Assembly (NCBI RefSeq): GCF_003073045.1
Contig: NC_037590.1
Location: 14,013,591-14,077,590 of the forward strand
Length of the DNA stretch: 64,000 nt
Source of the DNA: Pomacea canaliculata
Lineage: Eukaryota; Mollusca; Gastropoda; Architaenioglossa; Ampullariidae
Direction: 5' to 3'
Every line of letters starts with the position of its first letter. Position 1 is the stretch's first letter. Positions 23,044 to 34,603 of this stretch are shown here, piece by piece. Below the pieces are notes generated by a model that saw only the letters and a program-made list of their open reading frames with translations, was not told where the DNA came from and ran no database searches. A program made the translations under genes and the position numbers.

Positions 23044-25427
23044 TGTTGAGCTTTATATTGTATAGTCATCGCTAACCACGACAACATGTACATGTGCTAA
23101 GCTAGGCGATGCATACTAAGGAAGGATGTCCATCTTGCAACTGTATTTTTTTTCAGTTGGTTGATATACTTGAATTGGTTCTTTCGCAATCGTATTCGCT
23201 ATCGCACAGCTTTGCAGTTGTAAGCAGAATATTCATGTATAAAGATGTAAAACAGAAGTAACTACTTTGTGTACGTGTGTACATGTGTCTCTCTATGGAT
23301 ATGTGTTCCCTACCAGGAACTGAGGGGCAAGCATGTGTGTGGGAGAGACAGAGAGAGAGAAACTTTCTAAACTGTGATACACCTCATTTATATACCAGAG
23401 TTTCTATATTAATGATTGAAGAAAACACTTGTTTAAACTGTGATACACCTCTTTTATATACCAGAGTTTCTGCATTAAAGTTAATGATTAAAGAAAATAT
23501 TTGTTCGTGTGTTGTTTTTTAGAGTGTTCATGGTGCAGCGTACTTTCTCTTACTGGTCAAGCTGTTAAATGGTTAGCTAGGGACTGGCTAGGGACTGGCA
23601 GGGAAAAGAAAGGGATCGACGGAGACGAGCGAAAATTATTCTTGTATAAAGTTTGCACCAAGATAATTGCCATTTCTAACACCTCAATCCTAAGTCCCAA
23701 GCTCCCAAATGACGTTTTTAAAAGAACTGCTTTTTTATCATTGTCCTCATGACTTGAGTTTTCTTTTATTTTAAATGTAAAATATGGAAAAAATGTTTAA
23801 TAGCCTCATGTTTTAACTATATCTATTGTCATGCATCGACTACCATTTGTAAAATACACATCAGCTTAACGTTTTAAATGAAAAGAAAACCACAAGGTGC
23901 TGTACTCTTTGTCTTTAAAAACCAAAGACTCAAGCAGTTCATTTGAAAAGGGAACTGAATTTGGTCTTCAGCACAGCAACCTGTTGACTTTAAAAAGGCT
24001 CCTGCTTTGCGATACGGAGAGGACAATCCAGATGCTCAAGAACAAGTTCATGAAGAAACTGAACAAACCCTACGAAACACTTGTTATTTGTTGTTGATCG
24101 TTAGTCAAATAATTCAATGTTTAATTTTATATGACAGCTTTTAGAAGCTTTGTTATCTTTAAATAATGTTTTTGGTTGGTTTGAGTGTTTGGACGAGCGC
24201 TTAGCATTTCTGTCAATCGTCACGGCTTATCGCTGGCGTCACCTGACCCGACCTCCTTTTGAAGTGGTGTCAACCTGTTGCTCCTGACCCGACCCTCTCC
24301 AGCACATGTGGTCTTTCTTGTATCTAGATTAAACGCTGTGACTCGTAGTTCACTTGTAAAATAAATTTCTTGACCTTATCAAAGGTATCAATGTTGATGA
24401 TATTGATGAATGGTGTTGGTGCTGACAGAGATGAAGAAGCAACTAAAGAAAAAATGGACAAAGGAGTGTATGGATCATTTTCTTTTTTTCTCTCTCTCAT
24501 ACACACGCATTTGCAACTTACTCATATTTGGTGACACATAAATACATGTTTACACAAATCACACTGCTTAAATTAATTTTTATCAAAATTTCATCTCCCA
24601 CACAGTTGTCAGTGCAGTTTAAGTTACTTATTAAAAATCGCACATCTTTTGAATTTTGCAAATGGGATTAAGACATATATGCATGTGTGTTAAACATAAA
24701 ATACGTCTGTCCACAATTAAGGACAGAGTGGAATATGCAATATGGAATGATATCTGTCCTTCACTCCCCTCCAGGACAAAAAATTTAGAAAACATCTGTC
24801 AGTAAAGATTTTGGTCCAAACTTCAAGCCACTGGAAAGATGACAAGTTAACAATAGTGATCTCAGTCTCAAAGCTTTTCTAATCTCTTCCCTCTTAAATT
24901 AAGCGTAGTATTTATTGAAAAAGTATTCAAAAGAATTGCAAACCACTGTTATAAATGTGTATTTCTGTTATCAGTGAGTGTGTATTATTAGAAGGCTCGT
25001 CACCTTTGCGCACGCGCTTTTTAAGGTGTCCCCCAAAGCAGTCGCCTCTCAAGATGATATTATTACAGCTAAGAGATCTTCAAGATATTTGGTGTAGCTC
25101 TTGTGCAGCCTACGTGCCTCGAAAATAATGTATTCAATGAGATCACGTGATCGTGATGCTGGCTGCACTGAACAGGTTAAGATAGCATGACAGGCTACAG
25201 AGACTTTGCGCAATGTTTTGGTAGGAGTGTTTTACTTCTACAAAATACAACCTGGTATATAATACACACCTGTTCTGTCTACTGGACCAGTGTCTCAGTG
25301 CAGTGCCTAATGCTGTCCAACATCTGGAATGCCGATCTCACATAACAAAAATTTTAAAAGCTGATTTACAAGAAAAGCGAAACCGTGGTGAACAACTTTT
25401 AATGAAAACAAAGAATATAGAACGGAA
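23044..25427. other. Intergenic DNA between genes 3 and 4
   Basis: No exon is recognised. A direct duplication of about 66 bp lies at 23366-23500. Several short frames occur without family motifs or conserved counterparts. Confidence 0.5.
23366..23500. repeat. Direct tandem duplication of about 66 bp
   Basis: AAACTGTGATACACCTC followed by TTTATATACCAGAGTTTCT occurs twice, starting near 23369 and 23435, and both copies continue with TTAATGATT and GAAGAAAA-type sequence. Confidence 0.8.
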
Positions 25428-28400
25428 ATGGAAAATAAGGAAAAAGTTTCAAAGAGCGTGGAATACGATCTGAACAAGAATCAACAAATAAATGAGCCAT
25501 CAAACAAAAAGAATGTTTTACAGAACAGCAACCACGACGGCATAAAACATGGCTGCCATGACGGCCCAAAGCATGGACCCCGACGGTGAGTCCAAGCACG
25601 GCGCCATCATGGACGAAAACATGAATCTCGCAATGGCTCAGAACATGGACACCACGATGGACCAAAACATGGCCACCATCACGGGTCACATAAGAGGTCG
25701 TTTCTAGAGCGCAACGCCTTCTTCATCACCCTGCTGCTGAATGGAATGATAGACGGTCTGGCCCTGGCTGCCAAGAGTCAGTACCGATACCGGTTCTTTC
25801 ACTCCAAGTACGCCAGTGAGCTCCACAAGTACAATGTCAGCAAGGAATGCGGTGTGAGCCTTCAGCCAGAAGTCCAGGCGAGTAGAAGTATATATATATA
25901 TGCAACAATTGTTTTAAAGAGAGTTAACATATTTTCAATAAATTGTTTATTGAATAAAAACATACGTCCGTCAGTTAAATGCTACATGTCATAAATGAAG
26001 AGAGAGTGTTTTTGTCTATGTCTGTGTGTGTTTTTTTGTTGTTTTGTTGTTGTTGTTTTTTTCTACCAGTATCAATGTAAATATGTCGAGTGCCTAAATA
26101 TAAATGTAAACATAAAACTGCAAACATAAAATTTTTTGTTGAAGTACATGATATAACCACGAACATCTTCTTTTGTAGGAGATTGAGAATAGCATCAGCC
26201 GTGAGACGATCCAATGGACTTTGTACAATAACTACGTCACCATTGTACCTCACATTGTGACCGCTCTGGTGATGGGCCTCAAGTCAGATCAGATAGGCCG
26301 CCGTTTTGTTTTCCTTTACCCTTTCATTACAGCTTTCGTCGACTACATTCTTCTAGCCGTAATCCTTCAGTAAGTTGACTGTAGACTCTGCAGGCACATG
26401 ACAATAATCAATTATCATAATAACAAAATTCTAAAGAAAGTGTTTGATCTAGAACAAGGTTTACTGTGTTTACTTTTATAACCTCCTGGTTCTTGAGAAC
26501 ATTGTGTAATCTAGAGCTGAAAGAGAAGTTCTAAATCGAGTTTAATTGGGAAAATTTGTTGTTCCTATTAATAAATATCCTTCAGTCATAAGCATAAACG
26601 AAATGAACTGTACAAAGGTGGTAAAATATGGTTTAATTTAAAATTGTTTGAACTGTGAATAAACTTAAGATGGTAATAGCTGAACTGAAATTGGGATAAT
26701 TTCAAATGTTTAAATAACAGATTCCTGTAAAGTATTTGTTAGCTACACTTTGTCCTTATCATGGAAATCCTTTTCAGGCTGCAGCTACACTTCGGCTTCA
26801 CACTTATAGGTGACTTTGTGAGGAGTTTGTCTGGAGGAACCATGGCCATGAGTTTGGCTGCTTATGCTGTGATCTCAGACACGCATGGAAAGAAAGAGAA
26901 ACCAGAGGAGGAGAACAAAACTGCCGACAAACATGAACAAAAAGACGATGACGTCGAGAACGACCTCGACATGTCTCGAGAGAAGCAACGAACCTTCAAA
27001 ATCGTTCTTCTTCACGTCGCGCATGATCTGGCCTCCAGCATCATCTCCTTTGCCACTGGCTACGTCATCCAGTACGCTGGCTTTTTCTATACGGTGTGCA
27101 TCACCCTCGGTCTCAAGATTCTGCTGTTCATTTTCGCTCTCCTCTTCATCACTGAGACAGGCAAGCAAAAGAAGAGTCCAGGCTTCATCACACCGCTCAA
27201 GATCATCCTGAAGAGAACAAAAGATCCCAGAAATCGCCGCACCCTGTTCCTCGTCAACATGGCGGTCGTCTTCCTCGTCGTGTCCTTCGTCACGGAGAGG
27301 GAGACGATGACGATCTACCAGATGAGCCCTCCATTTTGTATGGACGCAGTGCAGCTGGGCTACCTGTCCAGTGAGACTCGCCTCAGAGGCATCTTCACCA
27401 TTCCTGTCCTGTGGCTGTGGCGACGACTGCACTTCATGGAGTCCACCATCGCTGCAGTCGGCACCTACTTCTCGGTTGCTGCAACATTTCTGTTGGCATC
27501 AGTTCGTCAAACCTGGGTCTTCTTCGTAGGTACGTCTACGCTGGTGTCCATTTAAGTGTCCATTAAATATCCACCATATAATTCTTTTAAATAATATTGC
27601 TTTACCACATAAGTAGGGTTTCTCTTTATAAGATATAGGTTTTATTTTATATGTAACTCTATTTTACTCTATTCTAATTTTTGTCCTTCGTCCATCTCTT
27701 ATTTCTGTCTTCTTACACGCACTTGCTCACACAACGTCTCCATAGAAACAAGCCAAGCACTGGTGATGAAATAGTGAAGTTAAAGGTTATTTAAAGAGAA
27801 ACTACTCAAGTGGTATTCAAATCCTTATTTTCTTGTAACCTTTCTTTCACTTCAGTGCCTGTTGTAGCTATTCCTGGGTCGCTGTCCTCGTCCATGACAA
27901 AGGCCATCACTTCACGGCTGGTTGGTCGCCAAGCCCTCGGTTAGTATGGAGTTTCTGATAAACTTTCAGGTTTTAAACATGTTTCAAGTTTATTTTCTCC
28001 CACTAAAAATATAAGAAATGTTATCGCTCTTCTCGATAACGAATCCACTTCGGGTTTTATATTAATCCTGTATTAAATAAAGCAACACAAATATAATATA
28101 TATATACACTGTAAGTAGTAAGTTAAGAGAAATATTTTCTCAAGTCTGGGTGGAGTAGGTATTCTAATACAGAAAGAATTATTTGGTGTAGGCAACATTT
28201 CTTTAGACAGTCGCAAAGCGATGTGTATCTGCAGAGTGATGTTTCTGTAACTGAAGAGCATCTTCTCAAGTTTCTTCTTTGCACTTTCATCCCCAGCATC
28301 TTCATTTGCCGTGATGTTGGCTATTGACGAAGTGTTTTCATTTGGAGGAGGGCAGGCTGGAAACTATTTATACGAAAAGTTTGTGGACACTGTACCGACA

Positions 28401-29052
28401 GCTCCTTTCTACCTGGCCGCGGCTACCTTCGCAGTGTCAGCAGCCATGTATACGTAAGTACAGGCCGTGCTTTTACCATGCTTAGTGTCATCGTCATTAT
28501 CGTCTTTATTGTCGAAAATTTGTTTTTGTATTTTTTCTTTTGGCTTGCTCTTTGTAGATTTGTAACTGCATAGGTTGTCGAACTTCGTGTGTGTGTGTGT
28601 GTGAGAGAGAGAGACCCTACTTGAAATGTCCCTTTCCGCGAGTGGGTTTCATAATTTTTCTGGCCATTTTATGAAAGGAAAGGGAGATACGATGGCTGAC
28701 ATAGTTTAAACACAACTGTAGGACTAACTAGTCTAGGATATTTGCATTTTTTACGAATATAGTGTCTGCCTCTTAAATAACTGTGTACATGTACCTGGTT
28801 GAACTAGTTTTACATTTCCCTCTGAGTCTTAAATTACCAGACTTTCTTTAAGTAAAAACTTGAAGTTATTTTCTTGTTTTTAATGATAATCTCTTTCTGA
28901 ATGGATCACACACTATTTGAAAGTTTGGCATGTCATCATTGTGTGTGTGTGTTTGTGCTTGCAGAACCGAAACTATTTTACAGCGGAGATACTCCAGGAC
29001 AGACACCCAGACCGAGATAAACATGGATTCACCCACTGTAACCAGTCCCTGA
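25428..29052 (+). CDS. Gene 4: SLC46-like MFS transporter with His-rich tail and an in-frame TGA
   Basis: Exons: 25428-25877, 26179-26369, 26778-27529, 27856-27939, 28297-28453, 28965-29052, 573 residues. Exons 2-6 are undamaged and give the cleanest + strand copy: SDQIGRR, SDTHGKKEKPEEENK, SREKQRTFK, YQMSPPFC, and RLVGRQAL at the exon 4 end. The N-terminal tail is rich in His and Gly (KHGCHDGPKHG, HHDGPKHGHHHG). At 25587 the frame reads TGA (codon 54), just after a CCCC run. Reading one base over for about 35 bp gives PDGESKHG, close to the paralogue repeats, and the original frame is resumed with HHGRKHES. Two compensating indels would therefore explain the stop. Intron 1 begins GCGAGT. A downstream ATG start is possible, but it would remove segment 1 or most of the tail. 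Confidence 0.85.
25876..25883 (+). other. GC 5' splice site of gene 4 intron 1
   Basis: Exon 1 ends with CAG at 25877 and the intron begins GCGAGT. Exon 2 begins GAGATTGAG at 26179 in phase 0. Confidence 0.8.
28588..28613. repeat. (GT)n(GA)n microsatellite in gene 4 intron 5
   Basis: A GT run is followed by a GA run inside the intron between exons 5 and 6 of gene 4. Confidence 0.85.
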
Positions 29053-29250
29053 CAACCAGACTCTCTTAGGACTCATTTAACAGAGATTTATTATACACAT
29101 ATATATATATATTGATAATGTTTATGCTAAGCAAGACTACGATGTACATTTTGTTAATTTTGTAAATTTGATGGATAGATCGGTGTCTTCCACTGTATTT
29201 AATACTGGTAACATATTCTGCATCTGTGAATGATATATAGAAGAGTTGAA

Positions 29251-29256
29251 AATAAA
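29251..29256 (+). terminator. Poly(A) signal of gene 4
   Basis: AATAAA lies about 200 bp after the stop codon and is followed by the T/G-rich stretch TTTTCGGTGTTG. Motif-based call. Confidence 0.45.
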
Positions 29257-29799
29257 AAAACGACATTATTTTCGGTGTTGACTACAATCTTACAAACCCG
29301 TTACCCTGCTACGACTGGCTCAGACTCAAAGTCAAAAATCATTTAATGATAATTACAGCAGTAACCAAGTAATTTTGATTATTTATTTTTGAGACTTTTT
29401 AAAATATAAATAGATATTGTACTAACAACTCTAAAACTGCATTTAGCCTTTATGTATGTGGTTTAGTGTAAGTACTTATGCTCAAGTGAGGTTTGGCATG
29501 TAAATATGGTGTACAGTGCACAGTCAGGTACAAATTATGCCAAGAATAAAGTGAAAGTACTGAATCAAGACTTTTTTAATGTTCATGCTGTTTGATATCA
29601 TATTATTGCAACTGAGAAAGGGCGGGTGAGGCTGTTCAACCTTTTCATCTATTTCTACTTATATCTATCCATACATACACTGCTAGCAAGTTCTCTGTTC
29701 TTTGTCTCTTTTCATCCACCTCATCATCTGCGAGTCTTTTACCGATTCTACCTGCTTGTTAGACAAACGCCAATTACTGAAGGTAAAACAAATAGTTAT

Positions 29800-30212
29800 C
29801 GCTGTAGCTATAGCAACTATACACACAGTAGCTATAACAAACTACACACAGTAGCTACAACTATACACACAGTAGCTATAAAAACTATACACAGTAGCTA
29901 TAACAACTATATACAGTAGCTATAACAAATTACACACAGTAGCTATAACTACTACACACAATAGCTACAACTATACACACAGTAGCTATAATAACTATAC
30001 ACAGTAGCTATAACAACTACACACAGTAGCTATAACAACTATACACAGTAGCTATAACTACTACACACAGTAGCTGCAACTATACACACAGTAGCTATAA
30101 CAACTACACACAGTAGCTATAACAACTACACACAGTAGCTATAACAACTATACACAGTAGCTATAACTACTACACACAGTAGCTACAACTATACACGCAG
30201 TAGCTATAACGT
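29800..30212. repeat. Minisatellite with unit ACACAGTAGCTATAACAACT
   Basis: About 18-20 imperfect tandem units of 18-23 bp are built on CACAGTAGCTATAAC plus a variable AACTA or TACTA part. Higher-order alternation of CTACAACTATACACAC units is visible. No spacer-repeat regularity of a CRISPR array exists, and the host is an animal. Confidence 0.9.
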
Positions 30213-31093
30213 AGACTGAGATACGGAGAGATGAAGCTGGTCAGAAAGATGACTGGAGTTTTATTCACGAGTAATTTAAAAAAAGACTAATACGAAATAG
30301 GGACGAGTTATCAACAGACTTATCTATGGTCTAAGATTGACAAGATAAAAACCCATAGGTCAAACCAGAGCTGTGCTTGACCTCAGTCTCGTAAGACCCA
30401 TCCTCTGTAACAGCAACAGGAAAAGCAACAGCAACAACAGCAACAACAAAACCCTCACAAGCACATACAGGATACAAGGCTTCGAAATGACATATAAAAT
30501 GTTTTTTAGAGTTGCAAAATCCTTTGCAATAATAATATGAGCGAACTAAATTATTCCGATTTATGAGTACTATCTGTACTTTATGTACCACACATTGATT
30601 TAATTGACCTCCCATTGAATCAAGCGCTGAGTGCCTGCTCCTATGTGAGCATCATTTTGCGCTATATAAATTGGATAATATTGTTGTAGCTTGTGAATAA
30701 GCTTCGCATCTTTAAAGATGTATTAAAAGTATCACTGCTACATGGACAGCTGTAGAAGATATCTCACTTGGGAAAAAACCCCAACCAAAACAACAACGAT
30801 TGGTCTAAAGGCATTGCTATTTTAAGGTCCTGAAGCCTGTTAAAGTAGCCCTCAAACTAAAATGAGGGTAAGAATTGCATCAACAACATTGGTTCGTGAT
30901 TCATCTTCAAACGAACTTTTTTTCCATCTAACGAGTGGCTTTACACCAAAGTTGGCACCGATTAGTACATAAGAACTTTTATCAAGCAGATATTGTCACC
31001 CTGCTTGTGTTTCGGATTTTTTCCCTCGGCTACCTCTCGCAAAACGCAACAGATATTTACTCCTTCCTCTCGACCATCGCACCAAACCAAAGG

Positions 31094-34000
31094 ATGGCAG
31101 CCGAAGGAAAACTTGTCAGTGGCAGGACGAGGAACGAACCGTCATCGGGACATCCACACGGTGTTCAATGTCAACAGGAAGTCAACGGCGCAATGACCAG
31201 CATCAACCTTGGGATGTCTGATAACGAGAAGCAGGAACCGGAAGGACGAAACTTGTTGCAGCGACATGCGTTTGTCGTGACGTACATGATGAGCAACATG
31301 CTGGACGACCTGCAAGCGGCGGTCAAGGGTCAGTTCCGCTACAACTTCTTCCACAACCTCTACGCGTCGCAACTGTCGAAGTTCAACATCACCAGAGAAT
31401 GCGGTGTTGCACTGATGCCAGAGGTGCAAGTAAGTGTTTCGGAAACACACTCATATACTCGTTTGATTTATCTACACATTTAAATGTACTCATTCTCAGG
31501 TATCAAAGATGGATAGAATAAGGATTAAATTGCAAGATTGATATTAAAACGGGATTTTTAATGACTGACTCTGAATTTTAAATGACAGGATGGAAGAGTA
31601 AATTAGTAAAGAAAAAAACTATTTACTTACTCTTTAGATTCTTAGCGAGTCTTAGAACATGTTGGTGGGATTTCTCTAGAACCCCTGACCTTCAATAATA
31701 TTACAAACCACAAAAAATAATCATGACAACACTAATGTTTGAATCACGTGGACAGGAGATTGAAAACAGCATCAGTCGCGAGACGATCCAGTGGGAGATG
31801 TACAGCCAGTACGTCACCACCCTGCCATGCATCGTCGCCGCCTTCATCATTGCCCTGAGGTCAGACCGCATCGGTCGTCGCCTGGGTTATCTCCTCCCGT
31901 ACGTCGTCATGACGCTGGACTTCATGCTTCTCGCTGTCATCATTCGGTGAGTGCGCGTGTCCTCTGTCTTATAAAGCCTTTGGTCTGTGTCTGTGAAGCT
32001 GATTTCAAACCTTACACCTGGGAATTCTCTGGAAAGGGACGGAGGGGAGAAGGTTTCACATGCACTGTTCAGTAAAGATTTACCATAAGAGAACATAAAA
32101 ACTAAAACCTAAAATGGTAAAAGAAGCAAGCACAAAGTCAATTGTATTTTCTCTGACCAAATGCTCCACACATTAGACAAAAATATCTTCATTCTGTCTT
32201 TATTTGAAAACAAAGTAAGCTAAGGAATAAAGGAGGAACAGCATCTTGTGGACCGTGAAGATTGATTTCTATGGCGTCTGTCAGTCTCAGATTATCACCA
32301 ATACAAAATCGTATTTGCTAAACAGTTCTCCACCAATATTTGACATGCAATTTAAAGTAGCATGTAGTTTAAAGAATAATGTTTTGTATTTATATAAGGT
32401 TTTTAATTTTTTTTATGTTAGCTTCTGATGAACTAGTTCAGTCCCAATCCCCGTGTGATTGTTCAGAAAATATGTCTTGTTTCACTTTCAGACTAAAACT
32501 GCACTTTGGTTTCACACTCGTTGGTGATTTTATTAAGAGCCTGTCTGGAGGATACATCGCCATGAACCTCACAGCCTATGCGCTCATCTCAGACACGCAC
32601 GGGAAGAAAGGCGAAGCTGAGAAAGAAAGCTCTCCGTCCGATAATGAGAAAAGTCAGAAGGAGGACAGCGATGAGCTGGACATGTCACGGGAGAATCAAA
32701 GGGCTTTAAAAATAGTGTCGCTGACAGTTGCAAAAACCTTTTTGTCTAGCCTTCTCTCCCTTGTCACTGGCTACATCATCCAAAGAACGGGTTCTTTTTA
32801 CACCCTCTGCGGCGTCATCGTCCTGAAGATCCTTCTTTTCACCTTTGCTTACACTTTCATCGCCGAGACTAGCCAGCAAAAGAAAAGCTCGGGTTTCTTC
32901 GCGCCCGTCAAGACGATTTTCCTGACGACAAAAAATCCGAGAAAGAGACGAACCCTCCTGCTGGTCAACTTGGCGGCTATTTTTACTGTCGTGTCCTACG
33001 TGACGGAGTTCGAAGTGATGAGGATCTATCAGATGAGTCCTCCATTTTGTTTGAACTCCGTGGACCTGGGTCACGTGTCCAGCGAGACTCGCTTTCGAGC
33101 CATCGTGACCATTCCCCTGCTGTGGCTGTGGCGAAAAATCGGCCTCACAGAGTCCACCATTGCCGCCATCGGTGTCGTCTGCGAGATCATCGGGACTGTG
33201 CTTCTGGCCACCGTTCGCAAGATCTGGGTTTTCTTTGCTGGTGAGTATTCCCGTTGTATCACCGAGTTGTCCTCAACACTGGACAAATCCCCCAAACCTT
33301 ATTTTACAGTCAGGTCTTCTCTTCTTGTCATTGTGTCCCCTGCTGATTTCCTTCTCACAAGTCTGAATGTCTAAGTCTTAGATATCTCTGCTCTCTTACT
33401 TTAGTTAAACCATAGTAATAGTCTAATAAATTATACTCTTCAATTATTAGTCTACATTAATATCTTCTTTTTATTAAAAAATATAACTTATGATTTTAAA
33501 TTATCAACATTTACTGTTCGTTTATATTATTGTGCAGCGCCGATCATCGCTGTTCCTGGCCTTCTGTGCTCTTCCATGACAAAGATCATCATCTCGCGAC
33601 TGGTCGGACGTCAAGCCCTCGGTATGTATCCGTGTGGTGTCCTCTATTTCTCTTTGTTAGTCTTTTTCTTGGATTTGTTTTGTTTGTTTGCTTTTGTGCT
33701 TTTTTTCAACTCCTCTTTTCTTGTCTGGGCATGTGATGTTGACCACATCGGGTTCAAGCATGCATTTCTTGGTGAACTCGCTGTTTTGTTTTTGTTTTTT
33801 GTTTGCAATATTGTATCCACAATAAAAGTCGCTTACGTTGCCGCCTGCTGGGTTTTTCTCTGTTTGGATAAAAATGTTTTATTGCTCCTTTTGTTGTTCC
33901 AGCAACTGGTATAACTAAGGTTTAACTATTTCACTCACACCTGCTTTTTGAAAGAAAGAATAAAGTACTTCGAATCTTTTCCTCTGTGTTTTTTTTAAGC

Positions 34001-34603
34001 ATCATCCTTTGCTGCAATGTTGGCTATTGATGAGTTGTTTGGTTTTGCTGGAGGGCAAGCTGGCAGCTACTTGTACAAGACATTTATAGACACCGTGCCT
34101 ACCGCCACCTTCTATATGGCCACAGCCACGTTTACCGTGTCTGCAATAATGTACACGTAAGTATTTAACTTCTTGGCTTACAACTGTATCATCACTAATC
34201 TCAGTTGTATTTAATCGTTTGCCTGTCACAATCACATTCACATAGACTTTAAATGCGAGCAAGGGGAGGTGACTTGTCTCATACTTTGCATTGTGGAAAT
34301 AAGTATCAACTTCTCTCCCTTACTGCACGTGTGCACCGAGAATCGCTCAGTCGGGAGGACGTCCTACATATACGTCTTCTGAATGAAGTAAAAATGTTGG
34401 CCTAAGCCTTTGATTTGATGAAGTTATTGTCATGAAAAATGTAAATGTTACACTTGTGTATTCTATATTTCACTTTACTACTATTACTGCCTGTAAGTGT
34501 GTTTAATTTTTGTTTTGTCTTTTGAAGCATCGAGTCCATTTTACAACATTCATACGCGAAGAAAGACGCCAGTGGACAATCAACAGTTCCGGTATCACCC
34601 TAA
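31094..34603 (+). CDS. Gene 5: SLC46-like MFS transporter, intact frame
   Basis: Exons: 31094-31429, 31756-31946, 32492-33240, 33538-33621, 34000-34156, 34528-34603, 530 residues with no frame break. It is the reference copy for the + array. Residues 1-55 form a hydrophilic tail without His repeats. LLQRHAFVVTYMMSNMLDD begins segment 1. The first loop has FNITRECGV (sequon plus cysteine). Exon 2 carries SDRIGRR, closer to the canonical MFS motif. Exon 3 carries SDTHGKK, a Lys/Glu/Ser-rich cytosolic loop, SRENQRALK, YQMSPPFC and the later segments. Exon 4 reads APIIAVPGLLCSSMTK and RLVGRQAL. Intron 1 uses GTAAGT, not GC. The start is the first ATG in frame; the frame is open further upstream but has no ATG. 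Substrate unknown. Confidence 0.9.

Larger units (their letters stand above)
29053..31093. other. Intergenic DNA between genes 4 and 5
   Basis: It contains the gene 4 3' flank, a 21-bp-type minisatellite (29800-30212), and a CAA/CAG-rich stretch near 30410-30450. No exon of the family and no other coding region is supported. The open frame running into gene 5 exon 1 from 30935 lacks an ATG before 31094. Confidence 0.5.

Noticed and set aside
26875-27432. Long antisense open frame (185 codons) across gene 4 exon 3, and similar antisense frames in the other genes
   Set aside because: They mirror a conserved transporter exon with splice borders. The sense strand has family motifs; the antisense frames have none and follow the sense copies.
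29800-30212. CRISPR-like array
   Set aside because: Units adjoin one another without unique spacers, and the window is animal DNA. It is a minisatellite.
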